From assembly GCA_937929915.1 (NCBI GenBank), contig CALFUN010000003.1:1-64000 (forward strand): a stretch of 64,000 bases of DNA, read 5' to 3'. This DNA comes from an uncultured Caulobacterales bacterium. Its GTDB lineage: Bacteria; Pseudomonadota; Alphaproteobacteria; Caulobacterales; Maricaulaceae. Shown piece after piece: positions 1-9,472 of the stretch (the first letter of the stretch is position 1; each line of letters opens with the position of its first letter). The notes beneath the pieces are model-generated. The model saw only the letters and a list, made by a program, of their open reading frames with translations. It was not told the origin of the DNA and did no database searches. Both the position numbers and the translations under genes were made by a program.

Positions 1-2271
1 ACCAAGCAAGTGTCTCGCCGTGTGGTCAAAACACCAGCGGCTACGCAAGAGCGGGTCATTCCTGCCGTCACAAAGCTTGAAACGCGCCGCGTGGTCAAAA
101 CGCCAGCGTCAACTGTAGAGCGGGCAACACCAGCTGTTACCAAGCAAGTCTCTCGCCGAGTGGTCAAAACACCAGCTCGGACACAAGAGCGGGTTGTTCC
201 AGCCATTACGAAACAGGAAACGCGCCGCGTGGTTAAAACGCCAGCGTCGACTGTGGAGCGGGTTATCCCAGCTGTGACGAAGCAAGTCTCTCGCCGTGTG
301 GTTAAAACACCAGCTCGGACACAAGAGCGGGTTGTTCCAGCCATTACGAAACAGGAAACGCGCCGCGTGGTTAAAACGCCAGCGTCGACTGTGGAGCGGG
401 TTATCCCAGCTATTACCAAGCAAGTGTCTCGCCGTGTCGTGAAAACACCAGCGGCTACGCAAGAGCGGGTCATCCCAGCTGTTACGAAGCAGGAAACACG
501 CCGCCGTATCAAAACGCCGGCACGCACGGTTGAACGCGCAACGCCAGCTGTGACTAAGCAAGTCTCTCGCCGCGTCGTGAAAACACCAGCGGCCACGCAA
601 GAGCGGGCTATCCCAGCCGTGACCAAGCAAGTGTCTCGCCGTGTGGTTAAAACGCCAGCACGCGCTGTTGAACGGGCTGTACCAGCCATCACGAAGCAGC
701 AAACACGCCGCGTGGTTAAAACGCCAGCGTCAACACAAGAACGCGTCATTCCAGCGATTACTAAGCAGGAAACTCGCCGTGTTGTGAAAACGCCAGCGCG
801 GACTGTTGAGCGGGCTATTCCTGCTGTGACCAAGCAAGTGTCTCGCCGTGTGGTCAAAACACCAGCGGCTACGCAAGAGCGGGTCATTCCAGCGATCACA
901 AAGCAAGTCTCTCGCCGTGTGCAGAAAACACCTGCCGCGACACAAGAGCGGGTAATCCCAGCGATTACTAAGCAAGTGTCACGTCAGGTCGTTAAAACGC
1001 CTGCGCGTACGCAAGAGCGGGTAATCCCAGCGGTGACGAAGCAAGTAACACGCCGTGTTGTCAAAACGCCAGCCTCTACGGTTGAGCAAGCAACACCTGC
1101 GGTTACGAAGCAAATTAGCCGCCGTGTGGTCAAAACACCTGCACGGACACAAGAGCGCGTTATCCCTGCGGTCACGAAGCAAGTGTCTCGCCGTGTGATG
1201 AAAACACCTGCGGCAACGCAAGAACGTGTCATCCCGGCTATCACTAAGACGGAAACTCGCCGCCGCATTAAGACGCCTGCTGCAACGCAAGAGCGCGTCA
1301 TTCCTGCGGTGACGAAGCAAATCACACGCCGCGTGGTCAAAACACCAGCGTCGACGCAAGAGCGCGTCATTCCTGCGGTGACGAAGCAAATCACACGCCG
1401 TGTTGTCGATGCTGCACCGCGCACAGAGCGCCGCGTCATCCCTGCACGTTATGATACTGTAACGGTTCAGCGTCTTGTTGATGCACCACGGACTGAAACC
1501 ATTGTCATTCCAGCACAATACGGAACGATTGAGCGCCGTACGATCATTACGCCAGAAAAAGCGGAGTGGCGTCAGATTCTCTGTGAAGCCAATGCAAACC
1601 GCACTGTGATCTCTGCGATCCAGCGTGCGCTGCAAACTCAAGGCTTCTATCAGGGTGCGATTGATGGGACGCTGGGTCGTCAGACTTACGCAGCGGTTGA
1701 GGCGTATCAGAAGTCACGCGGCCTATCGACAGGCGGCCTAACACTGACAACGGTTGACTCTTTGGGTGTCGATTGGCGCTCAATGGTAGACGCAACAAAT
1801 GTCGGCGTGAATGGCGGTTTCTCTGGCGGCGCAGCCTTTGATGGTGGACGTTCAGGGTCAACAAGCGGCTTTACATCCGGTACAGTTGTCGGCAGCGGCG
1901 GCGCAAGCGGTTACACAATCGGAGCTGACGGCTCTGTACGTAACGCAGCTGGCGCTATTCTTGGCAGACTTGATGGTAACGGCAATGTTGTAAACTCTGC
2001 AGGCCAAATCGTTCTACGCGGTCTATCGGCTGGCGGTGCTGGCTCAGCAATCGGCGGATCTGGTTCCGTCATTGGCGGAGCGGGCTCAACGATTGGCGGA
2101 GCGGTCAACGGTGCGACATCTGGCGGTATCACAGCGGGCGACTTTGTCGTCGGCGCTGATGGGTCTGTCACAAGCCGTTCAACTGGCGCTGTCATTGGCC
2201 GTGTCAATGCAAATGGCGAAGTTGTTAACGCAGCTGGTACTGTTATCGGACGGGTTCGCCCTCGCGGTTAA
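1..2271 (+). CDS. Repeat-rich peptidoglycan-binding protein (5' partial)
   Basis: The reading frame is open from base 1, so the true start and any signal peptide lie outside the window. The visible part has three zones. The first, about residues 1-530, is built of 23-residue repeats with core RRVVKTPA..ER.IPA.TKQ; the last three copies are degenerate. The second, about residues 535-590, is a peptidoglycan-binding type 1 domain containing AIQRALQTQGFYQGAIDG and LGRQTYAAVEAYQ. The third is a Gly/Ser/Ala-rich tail with GADGSV and NANGEVVN-like motifs. Such PG-binding domains usually anchor envelope proteins to murein, and the basic Thr/Pro repeats could form an extended stalk or adhesive surface; that role is inference. 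A hairpin terminator follows the stop codon. The domain call is firm but the function is not known. Confidence 0.8.
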   Translation, partial: TKQVSRRVVKTPAATQERVIPAVTKLETRRVVKTPASTVERATPAVTKQVSRRVVKTPARTQERVVPAITKQETRRVVKTPASTVERVIPAVTKQVSRRVVKTPARTQERVVPAITKQETRRVVKTPASTVERVIPAITKQVSRRVVKTPAATQERVIPAVTKQETRRRIKTPARTVERATPAVTKQVSRRVVKTPAATQERAIPAVTKQVSRRVVKTPARAVERAVPAITKQQTRRVVKTPASTQERVIPAITKQETRRVVKTPARTVERAIPAVTKQVSRRVVKTPAATQERVIPAITKQVSRRVQKTPAATQERVIPAITKQVSRQVVKTPARTQERVIPAVTKQVTRRVVKTPASTVEQATPAVTKQISRRVVKTPARTQERVIPAVTKQVSRRVMKTPAATQERVIPAITKTETRRRIKTPAATQERVIPAVTKQITRRVVKTPASTQERVIPAVTKQITRRVVDAAPRTERRVIPARYDTVTVQRLVDAPRTETIVIPAQYGTIERRTIITPEKAEWRQILCEANANRTVISAIQRALQTQGFYQGAIDGTLGRQTYAAVEAYQKSRGLSTGGLTLTTVDSLGVDWRSMVDATNVGVNGGFSGGAAFDGGRSGSTSGFTSGTVVGSGGASGYTIGADGSVRNAAGAILGRLDGNGNVVNSAGQIVLRGLSAGGAGSAIGGSGSVIGGAGSTIGGAVNGATSGGITAGDFVVGADGSVTSRSTGAVIGRVNANGEVVNAAGTVIGRVRPRG
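13..1599 (+). repeat. 69-bp in-frame tandem repeat array (about 20 good + 3 degenerate units)
   Basis: Period 69 bp (23 codons), strictly in frame. Units alternate between a TQER type and a TVER type over much of the array, giving a 138-bp higher-order period. Units 3-4 (about 151-288) and 5-6 (about 289-426) are nearly identical at base level, which points to recent duplication or gene conversion. The array probably continues upstream of base 1. Confidence 0.95.
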
Positions 2272-2291
2272 CTCTCGCTAAATTAAGTTTT

Positions 2292-2320
2292 AAAACCCCG
2301 CACATCGTTGCGGGGTTTTT
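2292..2320 (+). terminator. Rho-independent terminator of the repeat-protein gene
   Basis: An 11-bp stem AAAACCCCGCA / TGCGGGGTTTT closes a 6-base loop and ends in a T run, 21 bases after the stop codon. It is a textbook intrinsic terminator. Confidence 0.9.
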
Positions 2321-2471
2321 CATTTGGCACGTCACACGGGAGCCTCTTAGCTATATCAATAAATTCTGATACGAAATGACATCATTCGAACACGGCCCAG
2401 TCCAAAGGTTTTCAATAAAGAGCCTTTCGTTCACGCCGTATAAAACAATGAAATTTTAAGTATCTCGATTG

Positions 2472-2499
2472 TTGACACAGCGCCGCCCCCCTGTATAAG
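2472..2499 (+). promoter_or_regulatory. Probable promoter of rplU-rpmA
   Basis: TTGACA at 2472-2477 and TATAAG at 2494-2499 are separated by 16 bases and lie about 100 bases before rplU. The 281-base gap between the terminator and rplU shows no other gene; the space after this promoter would be the leader RNA of the ribosomal protein operon. Confidence 0.65.
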
Positions 2500-2601
2500 G
2501 CCCATCAAAGCGCCGCCGAATCCTGCATAGGGTAAGCGGCTTTCGTAATTTAAATAAGCAGTTATGGTATCACCATCTGTCTATAGACAAGGATAAGGCT
2601 C

Positions 2602-2913
2602 ATGTTTGCAGTCATCCAAACGGGCGGGAAGCAATATAAAGTCGCCAAAGACGACATTATTATTGTTGAAAAACTCGACACAGAAACAGGTAAAAAAGTC
2701 ACATTTGACTCTGTGCTTATGCATGGCGAAGGCGCAAAAGTTGAAGTTGGCGCGCCTCTTGTTAAAGGTGCCTCTGTGACGGGCGAAGTCATTGAACAAC
2801 GCAAAGGCCAAAAAGTTTTGGTTTTCAAGAAAAAACGCCGTCAAAATTATCGCCGTAAAAAAGGCCACCGCCAGAATGAAACGGTTGTTAAAATCACAGG
2901 AATTAAAGGTTAA
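2602..2913 (+). CDS. rplU: 50S ribosomal protein L21
   Basis: Structural protein of the large ribosomal subunit that binds 23S rRNA. The 103 residues are the full usual length: N-terminus [14 protein letters not shown], then the VGAPLV segment, a basic stretch [16 protein letters not shown], and the closing T.VKITGI signature. A Shine-Dalgarno run (AAGGATAAGG) precedes the ATG. It is followed after 35 bases by rpmA, the standard bacterial pair, then by GNAT genes and obgE, an order common in Alphaproteobacteria. Confidence 0.98.
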   Translation: MFAVIQTGGKQYKVAKDDIIIVEKLDTETGKKVTFDSVLMHGEGAKVEVGAPLVKGASVTGEVIEQRKGQKVLVFKKKRRQNYRRKKGHRQNETVVKITGIKG

Positions 2914-2948
2914 GCTTCGCGCTGACCTGATGGAATTAGGAGACTCTC

Positions 2949-3218
2949 ATGGCACATAAAAAAGCTGGTGGTTCATCCAATAATGGCCGCGATAGTGCTG
3001 GCCGTCGCCTTGGCGTCAAGAAATCTGGCGGACAGGCTGTTATCCCTGGAAATATTATCATTCGCCAACGCGGCACGAAATATTACCCAGGACAAAATGT
3101 TGGCATGGGGAAAGACCATACCCTTTTTGCCCTCACAGAAGGCCGTGTCTCATTTGCAACCAAACGCAATGCACGCACATATGTGTCTGTAGAAGGCGCC
3201 GCAAAAGCCGCAGAATAG
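2949..3218 (+). CDS. rpmA: 50S ribosomal protein L27
   Basis: Ribosomal protein whose flexible N-terminus reaches towards the peptidyl-transferase centre. The 89-residue product begins [16 protein letters not shown], the conserved L27 start with no cleavable extension, and keeps the [16 protein letters not shown] and GKDHTLFAL blocks. The ribosome-binding site is GGAG, followed directly by a GACTC (GANTC) sequence. An intrinsic terminator lies 40 bases after the stop, so rplU-rpmA probably forms its own transcription unit. Confidence 0.98.
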   Translation: MAHKKAGGSSNNGRDSAGRRLGVKKSGGQAVIPGNIIIRQRGTKYYPGQNVGMGKDHTLFALTEGRVSFATKRNARTYVSVEGAAKAAE

Positions 3219-3258
3219 CGATATTTAAAAATGTCGCCCCGCCAAAGGCGACCCGAAT

Positions 3259-3290
3259 AAAGGAAATCGGTTCGCCGGTTTCCTTTTTTT
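3259..3290 (+). terminator. Intrinsic terminator after rpmA
   Basis: The stem AAGGAAATCGG / CCGGTTTCCTT (one wobble) closes a TTCG tetraloop and is followed by seven T residues. Confidence 0.9.
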
Positions 3291-3326
3291 ATGCCGTCAG
3301 GCAAATTGCCTAGATGGAGGTAGACA

Positions 3327-3869
3327 ATGAAAGATTTAATCACCACAGGCCGCTTAACTTTACGTTGGCCCAGCCTTGATGACGTAGATGCCCTCTCCAC
3401 ACTTGCAGGGGAATTTGAGATTGCGTGTATGACAGGCTCTTTTCCTCACCCTTTTCCGCCGCTCGCAGCCGAATTTCGGCTTATGTTTCTAAAACAGCAA
3501 TGGCGGCAAGGTCTGGCCTTCCCTTATGCCATTACATTAGATGGCGATGAGCTTATCGGCATGGTCGACCTGTTTCGTAAAACAACAGATGATGATTTTG
3601 AGCTGGGCTATTGGGTCGGCAAACCTTATTGGGGGCAAGGCTATGCAACAGAAGCCGCCAGAGCGCTTATGCAACAGGCCCGAACTACGCTCGGCATTGA
3701 TCGTATTCAGGCGGGTGTCTTTACTGACAACCCTGCAAGCCTGCGCGTGCTGCAAAAGCTTGGCTTTGTTATAACAGGGCATGATGATACTTATTTCTCT
3801 ATGGCACGGATGCAAAATGCTGAGAGTCACTTGCTTGAACTCAATTTGGATAATTTAAAGGCTGCATAG
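3327..3869 (+). CDS. GNAT N-acetyltransferase, RimJ/RimL type
   Basis: Predicted acetyl-CoA-dependent N-acetyltransferase of 180 residues. The N-terminus TTGRLTLRWPSLDD is the typical RimJ/RimL-like opening. The ELGYWVGKPYWGQGYATEA segment (about residues 91-110) carries the acetyl-CoA loop Q/RxxGxG/A, and NPASLRVLQKLGF is the conserved C-terminal motif. The acceptor substrate cannot be told from sequence; proteins of this type next to rpmA and obgE are common in Alphaproteobacteria. The start follows GATGGAGGTAGACA, a good ribosome-binding site. Its TAG stop shares one base with the GTG start of the next gene, implying translational coupling. Confidence 0.88.
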   Translation: MKDLITTGRLTLRWPSLDDVDALSTLAGEFEIACMTGSFPHPFPPLAAEFRLMFLKQQWRQGLAFPYAITLDGDELIGMVDLFRKTTDDDFELGYWVGKPYWGQGYATEAARALMQQARTTLGIDRIQAGVFTDNPASLRVLQKLGFVITGHDDTYFSMARMQNAESHLLELNLDNLKAA

Positions 3870-4366
3870 TGGGCTTTGACATTCAAGCGAAATTAGTCAG
3901 CGCGGACGAGTTTGTGAATTTACGCCGCGAGACAGATTGGGGCGCAATAAGTTTGGCTCAAGCCCAAGCCAGCTTATCAGCCAGCCTTTGCGGCATATGT
4001 CTTTACGATACCCATGAAACCCAAACAGATTTGCTTGAGTCAGAATTAATGGACTCAGAATTCATAAGATCCAAATTGATTGCTCCCAAATTGATCGGCA
4101 TGGCCCGTATCATTGGGGACGGCGTGTTAAATCTCTACATCCAAGATGTCATTATCGCAGCCCCCTATCGCGGGCAAGGTTTAGGCAGAAAACTCATGGA
4201 TGCCGTTATAGATATGTTACAGCAAAACTACCCCGCAGATTGTACAATCGGGCTTATGGCCGCCAAAAGCCAAGCGCCTTTTTACGCGCAATTTGGCTTC
4301 CTTACCCGCCCCGCTTCAACGCTAGGTGCAGGCATGACAGCCCAGCTTAACCAACTTCGCGCCTAA
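3869..4366 (+). CDS. GNAT N-acetyltransferase with repeat insertion
   Basis: A second predicted acetyltransferase (165 residues), starting at a GTG that overlaps the previous stop codon. The IQDVIIAAPYRGQGLGRKLM segment holds the acetyl-CoA-binding RGQGLG loop, and APFYAQFGF is the usual C-terminal element. Between the LCGICLYD strand and the LIGMARIIGDG strand, where relatives normally have a two- to four-residue turn, there is an insert of about 25 residues made of five-residue repeats (QTDLL, ESELM, DSEFI, RSKLI, APKLI). The fold should tolerate this because it lengthens a hairpin turn. Substrate unknown. Confidence 0.8.
   Translation: MGFDIQAKLVSADEFVNLRRETDWGAISLAQAQASLSASLCGICLYDTHETQTDLLESELMDSEFIRSKLIAPKLIGMARIIGDGVLNLYIQDVIIAAPYRGQGLGRKLMDAVIDMLQQNYPADCTIGLMAAKSQAPFYAQFGFLTRPASTLGAGMTAQLNQLRA
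4022..4096 (+). repeat. 15-bp imperfect tandem repeat, five units, inside GNAT gene
   Basis: Five 15-base units in frame from 4022, 4037, 4052, 4067 and 4082. The middle ones share TCAGAATT and the last two share CCAAATTGAT. Each encodes five residues ending in two hydrophobic ones. Confidence 0.75.
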
Positions 4367-4401
4367 GCAGGACTAGCCAAACACATCACCACGGCTTATG
4401 A

Positions 4402-5511
<1,110 letters not shown>

Positions 5512-5516
5512 ATCTT

Positions 5517-6632
5517 ATGGCAGAGGCTTTGCAATATCACCGTCTTGTTGTGAAGATCGGTTCGGCTATTTTAGTCGATAGCAACACAGGCCAATTACGC
5601 GCCAAATGGCTCGGTGCATTATCGAAAGATATTGCGACTCTGCGGGCGTCTGGAACGCAAATTACGCTTGTCTCATCGGGCGCGATTGCTTTGGGGCGGC
5701 AACGTCTGTCCCTATCTGGCAGCCTTTCTTTGGCGCAAAAACAAGCCTGCGCAGCAGCGGGGCAATCACTTTTAACTCAAGCCTATGAACGCGCATTAGG
5801 GAGCCAAGGAATTATCGCCGCTCAAGCGCTTTTAACCCTAACAGATACCGAAGATCGCCGTCATTGGCTCAATGCACGCTCGACCTTGGAAACGCTCTTA
5901 GAGCTTGGCGCGGTTCCGATTATCAACGAAAATGACACCGTCGCGACAGATGAAATTCGTTACGGAGATAATGACCGTCTCGCAGCGCGTACCGCGCAAA
6001 TGCTCAGTGCTGACGGGTTAATTTTACTCTCCGATATAGACGGGCTTTATACGGCCGATCCCCGTGAAAATAACTCTGCTGCGCATATCCCCTATGTCGA
6101 AACCCTCACTGACGACATTATGGCCATGGGCAGCGGCGCAAATAGCGAAGCTGCAATAGGCTCTGGCGGAATGGCAACAAAACTTGCCGCAGCACAGATT
6201 GCGACAGGCGCAGGCTGCGATATGATTATTTGTGATGGCCGCCAAATAGGCGCCTTATCTGCGCTCAATCATGGGGCCAAACACACCCATTTCAAAGCTT
6301 CAGACAATCCTAAAAAGGCCCGCGCGCAATGGATAGCAGGTATGTTAAAACCCATGGGTAAGCTCTATATCGATGATGGTGCTTGCAAAGCTCTGCGTAG
6401 CGGTAAAAGCCTGTTAGCGGCTGGCGTGACTCATATGTCTGGCGCATTTAACAAAGGCGATGCTGTTTGCATCATGAATGCAGATGAGACAGAAATTGCG
6501 CGCGGTTTAGTCGCCTATGGCGCAGATGACGCCGCCAAAATTATTGGCGTGAATTCAGCAGATATTACGCAGCTTTTAGGCTATGATAATGGTGCAGCCC
6601 TTATACACCGCGATAATTTGGTAATGTTATGA
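5517..6632 (+). CDS. proB: Glutamate 5-kinase
   Basis: First step of proline synthesis: ATP-dependent phosphorylation of glutamate to gamma-glutamyl phosphate. The 371 residues comprise an amino-acid-kinase domain (LVVKIGSAIL start, TLVSSGAIALGRQRL, INENDTVATDEI, GDNDRLAARTAQM, GSGGMATKLAAA) and a C-terminal PUA domain (from about residue 285), the normal bacterial layout. Its TGA stop overlaps the ATG of proA (ATGA), as expected for coupled partners. Confidence 0.97.
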   Translation: MAEALQYHRLVVKIGSAILVDSNTGQLRAKWLGALSKDIATLRASGTQITLVSSGAIALGRQRLSLSGSLSLAQKQACAAAGQSLLTQAYERALGSQGIIAAQALLTLTDTEDRRHWLNARSTLETLLELGAVPIINENDTVATDEIRYGDNDRLAARTAQMLSADGLILLSDIDGLYTADPRENNSAAHIPYVETLTDDIMAMGSGANSEAAIGSGGMATKLAAAQIATGAGCDMIICDGRQIGALSALNHGAKHTHFKASDNPKKARAQWIAGMLKPMGKLYIDDGACKALRSGKSLLAAGVTHMSGAFNKGDAVCIMNADETEIARGLVAYGADDAAKIIGVNSADITQLLGYDNGAALIHRDNLVML

Positions 6633-7891
6633 GCCTTGACACCGACATGAATATTACAGGCACGCAAGCCCGCGCTGCGGCTGATAGTCTCCGCCTGACC
6701 TCTTCTGAGACAAAGTCAGAAGCTCTGTGCGCTATGGCTAGCCAAATACGCAGCACAGCTAGCACCATCCTTGCAGCAAACGCAGAAGATTGCACACACG
6801 CCCATACCAAAGGCCTATCAGAGGCCATGATTGACCGTTTAAAGCTTAACCCAGCCCGGATTGAATCGATCGCCAAGAGCCTTGAAGATATTGCGGCGAT
6901 GACAGACCCTATTGGTTTAATTGATAAAACATGGACACAGCCCAATGGTCTGGATTTTACCAAAGTGCGCGTTCCCATTGGTGTTATCGGGATGATTTAC
7001 GAATCTCGTCCAAATGTCACCGCAGATGCAGGCGCATTATGCTTAAAATCTGGGAATGCCTGCATATTGCGCGGCGGGTCAGAAAGCACGCGCTCAAACC
7101 GCGCTATACATGCCGCTTTGGTTTCAGGGCTTACGCAGAGCGGTTTACCTGCGGCGGCTATACAAATCATCCAAACAACAGACCGCGCCGCTGTGGGGCT
7201 ATTACTGCAAGGTTTAAATAATTGTGTCGATCTTATCATTCCGCGCGGCGGAAAGAGCCTGATTGCGCGCGTACAAAAAGATGCGCGCATACCTGTTTTG
7301 GCGCATCTTGAAGGTCTATGCCACAGCTATGTCGACGGCGCGGCCAATGTTGATAAAGCTTTAGACATTATTGAAAATGCGAAATTACGGCGCACTGGCG
7401 TGTGCGGGGCAACGGAAACTTTGCTCATAGATGCAGCTCTGGCAGCAGATTTTCTCCCGCAAATCTATGCGCGGCTATCTGCGCAAGGCTGTGAGCTTCG
7501 CGGTGATATGCGAGCCTGTACTATCACGCCTGATATAAGCCTTGCGGCGGATGAAGATTTTCGCACAGAACATCTGGCCGCAATTTTAAATGTTGCTATT
7601 GTTGATGGTATCAGCGGTGCATTATCGCATATTTCTGAATATAGTAGCGGCCATACGGACGCGATTATTACCGAAGACCCAGCCATAGCCCAGCATTTCT
7701 TGAACGCTGTCGATAGTGCTATTGTCATTCACAATGCCTCTACACAATTTGCCGATGGCGGAGAATTTGGCTTTGGCGCAGAAATTGGCATCGCCACAGG
7801 CCGCCTACATGCGCGCGGCCCTGTCGGAGCAGAGCATCTGACAACCTATAAATACCAACTACGCGGTGATGGGCAAATACGCCCCAAATAA
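6629..7891 (+). CDS. proA: Gamma-glutamyl phosphate reductase
   Basis: Second step of proline synthesis: NADPH-dependent reduction of gamma-glutamyl phosphate to glutamate-5-semialdehyde. The 420-residue aldehyde-dehydrogenase-fold protein has the VRVPIGVIGMIYESRPNVT block, the KSGNACILRGG segment, the catalytic-cysteine region LRRTGVCGATETLL, and the C-terminal ARGPVGAEHLTTYKY. A possible second start, MNITGT, lies seven codons inside; the outer ATG is preferred because it overlaps the proB stop. Confidence 0.97.
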   Translation: MSLDTDMNITGTQARAAADSLRLTSSETKSEALCAMASQIRSTASTILAANAEDCTHAHTKGLSEAMIDRLKLNPARIESIAKSLEDIAAMTDPIGLIDKTWTQPNGLDFTKVRVPIGVIGMIYESRPNVTADAGALCLKSGNACILRGGSESTRSNRAIHAALVSGLTQSGLPAAAIQIIQTTDRAAVGLLLQGLNNCVDLIIPRGGKSLIARVQKDARIPVLAHLEGLCHSYVDGAANVDKALDIIENAKLRRTGVCGATETLLIDAALAADFLPQIYARLSAQGCELRGDMRACTITPDISLAADEDFRTEHLAAILNVAIVDGISGALSHISEYSSGHTDAIITEDPAIAQHFLNAVDSAIVIHNASTQFADGGEFGFGAEIGIATGRLHARGPVGAEHLTTYKYQLRGDGQIRPK

Positions 7892-7894
7892 TAT

Positions 7895-8473
7895 ATGCAC
7901 ACGCCTCACAATATATCCATAGGACTATTTGGCGGCTCGTTTAACCCCGCTCATCATGGCCATTTACACGTTGCCAATGCAGGTTTGAGCGCATTAGGAC
8001 TTCATAAAATCTGGTGGCTAGTGTCGCCGCAAAATCCGCTCAAACCCACCCAGCCTAGCTATAGCTCGCGTGTCAATACCGTCCGCGCCCTGCCCTTGCC
8101 GCCGAATATGGAGATAAGTTCTGCTGAATTAGACCTTGGCAGCCATTACACCATAGATTTGATACGCGGATTGCAAACTCGCCATCCGCAAATACGGTTT
8201 GTCTTTCTCATGGGGGCTGATAATTTCTTACAACTGCCGCAATGGAAAGATTGGCAAGAGATTTTGGCGCGTATCCCCATTGCCGTCATTGCCCGCCCAG
8301 GAGCGCCGATAAAGGCACGCCTTGGGCAAGCGGCACGGCAATATAGCCAATATCGTATTGCAGAGAACCAAGCTCACATATTGCAATTTTTACCAGCTCC
8401 ATGCTGGACTTATCTGACATTACCGCTAAATAGCGCCTCATCGAGTGCCTTGCGTAAGGCGGCACAATGCTAG
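7895..8473 (+). CDS. nadD: Nicotinate-nucleotide adenylyltransferase
   Basis: Transfers AMP to nicotinate mononucleotide in NAD synthesis. The 192 residues carry the nucleotidyltransferase motifs GLFGGSFNPAHHGHL near the N-terminus and SSSALRKAA (ISSxxxR-like) at the C-terminus, plus FLMGADNFLQLPQWKDW. It follows proA by three bases and precedes rsfS and rlmH, the conserved nadD-rsfS-rlmH order. Confidence 0.95.
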   Translation: MHTPHNISIGLFGGSFNPAHHGHLHVANAGLSALGLHKIWWLVSPQNPLKPTQPSYSSRVNTVRALPLPPNMEISSAELDLGSHYTIDLIRGLQTRHPQIRFVFLMGADNFLQLPQWKDWQEILARIPIAVIARPGAPIKARLGQAARQYSQYRIAENQAHILQFLPAPCWTYLTLPLNSASSSALRKAAQC

Positions 8474-8528
8474 CCATTAGATAGGTAATGTGTTAGATTA
8501 AAGATTGTCAGAGACATAGGAGACTCCC

Positions 8529-8969
8529 CTGACCCAAACGACTCGCGCGAAAGCCAGTATAAAACCTGATAGTGATGCCGCAAAAAAACTTGCGGATTTA
8601 GTCAGGCAAAATCTGGACGAAAATTCAGCTCAAGACATTATTCAGATTGATATTCGCGGAAAATCATCTGTTGCAGATTTCATGATTGTGGCCTCTGGCC
8701 GCTCCAATCGTCATGTCAGCGCGCTCTCTGATTATTTGCTGCGTGAGCTTAAAGAGATGGGCCATAAAGATTTAGGGATTGAAGGTCTTGAAGGATGCGA
8801 CTGGGTCTTGGTTGATATTGGAGATGTCATTGTGCATATTTTCCGCCCCGAAGTTCGCGTTTTTTATAATCTTGAAAAAATCTGGGCCGTGCCGCTCCCT
8901 GAAGGGCTAGAAAATATCGCCGAAGCCGCGCCCGAAGATGACGACCAATATAATAACGAAGCGTCCTAA
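8529..8969 (+). CDS. rsfS: Ribosome silencing factor RsfS (CTG start proposed)
   Basis: RsfS binds L14 on the 50S subunit and blocks subunit joining when nutrients run low. The frame encodes DIIQIDIRGKSSVADFMIVASG, SNRHVSALSDYLL, and GLEGCDWVLVDIGDVIVHIF. The first ATG in frame is at 8682, but the family's conserved N-terminal helix and the DIIQIDIRGKSS strand are encoded upstream of it. The frame is closed by TAG at 8517-8519. Between that stop and 8682 there is no in-frame ATG, GTG or TTG; a CTG at 8529 sits six bases after AGGAG. I therefore propose 8529 as the start, giving 146 residues plus stop. The family assignment is firm; the start codon is inference. Confidence 0.9.
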   Translation: MTQTTRAKASIKPDSDAAKKLADLVRQNLDENSAQDIIQIDIRGKSSVADFMIVASGRSNRHVSALSDYLLRELKEMGHKDLGIEGLEGCDWVLVDIGDVIVHIFRPEVRVFYNLEKIWAVPLPEGLENIAEAAPEDDDQYNNEAS

Positions 8970-8975
8970 CCTTTC

Positions 8976-9455
8976 ATGAAAATTATCTTGCGAGCGGGCG
9001 GGATCATGCGCTCTGGCCCCGAACGCGAAATGGTCGATGATTATATCACCCGCGCCCAAAGTCTTGCCCGCACAACTGGGTTTATTTCCGTAACGCAGGA
9101 CAGTGTGGATTTGCGCTCGGCCAAGACACGGCGAGATGAAACATTGCGCCTTATAGACACAATTCCCAATACAGCCAAAATCATCATCTTAGATGAGCGC
9201 GGCAAAACGCCAAGCTCTCGGCAAATCGCAAAGCAATTTGAAAACTGGCGAGATGACGGCATTGGCGCTACTTACATGTTAATTGGCGGCGCGGACGGGT
9301 TTGATCCTGAGACGTTAAAATCAGCAGCCCCCACTGCAACGCGCTGGGCGCTGGGGCCCCAAACTTGGCCGCATAAGCTTGTACGCGTGATGGCCGCAGA
9401 ACAAATATATAGGGCGCTCTCAATTCTCGCAAGAACGCCCTATCATCGAGATTAG
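8976..9455 (+). CDS. rlmH: 23S rRNA pseudouridine1915 N3-methyltransferase RlmH
   Basis: SPOUT-family enzyme that methylates pseudouridine 1915 in helix 69 of 23S rRNA. The 159 residues match the family length. Visible motifs are IILDERGKTPSSRQIA, MLIGGADGF (SAM-binding knot), and the C-terminal HKLVRVMAAEQIYRALSI..TPYHR. The gene follows rsfS by six bases and ends the plus-strand block; the convergent receptor gene ends 17 bases later. Confidence 0.96.
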   Translation: MKIILRAGGIMRSGPEREMVDDYITRAQSLARTTGFISVTQDSVDLRSAKTRRDETLRLIDTIPNTAKIIILDERGKTPSSRQIAKQFENWRDDGIGATYMLIGGADGFDPETLKSAAPTATRWALGPQTWPHKLVRVMAAEQIYRALSILARTPYHRD

Positions 9456-9472
9456 TAGATTAACAAGCCAGC

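Noticed and set aside
13-1599. Regularly spaced repeats that could suggest a CRISPR array
   Set aside because: The units are contiguous, protein-coding and without unique spacers.
109-1641. Several long minus-strand and alternative-frame open frames opposite the repeat array
   Set aside because: They exist because a 69-bp in-frame repeat without stops copies the open frame many times. Their products are repeats of no known family and lack start signals.
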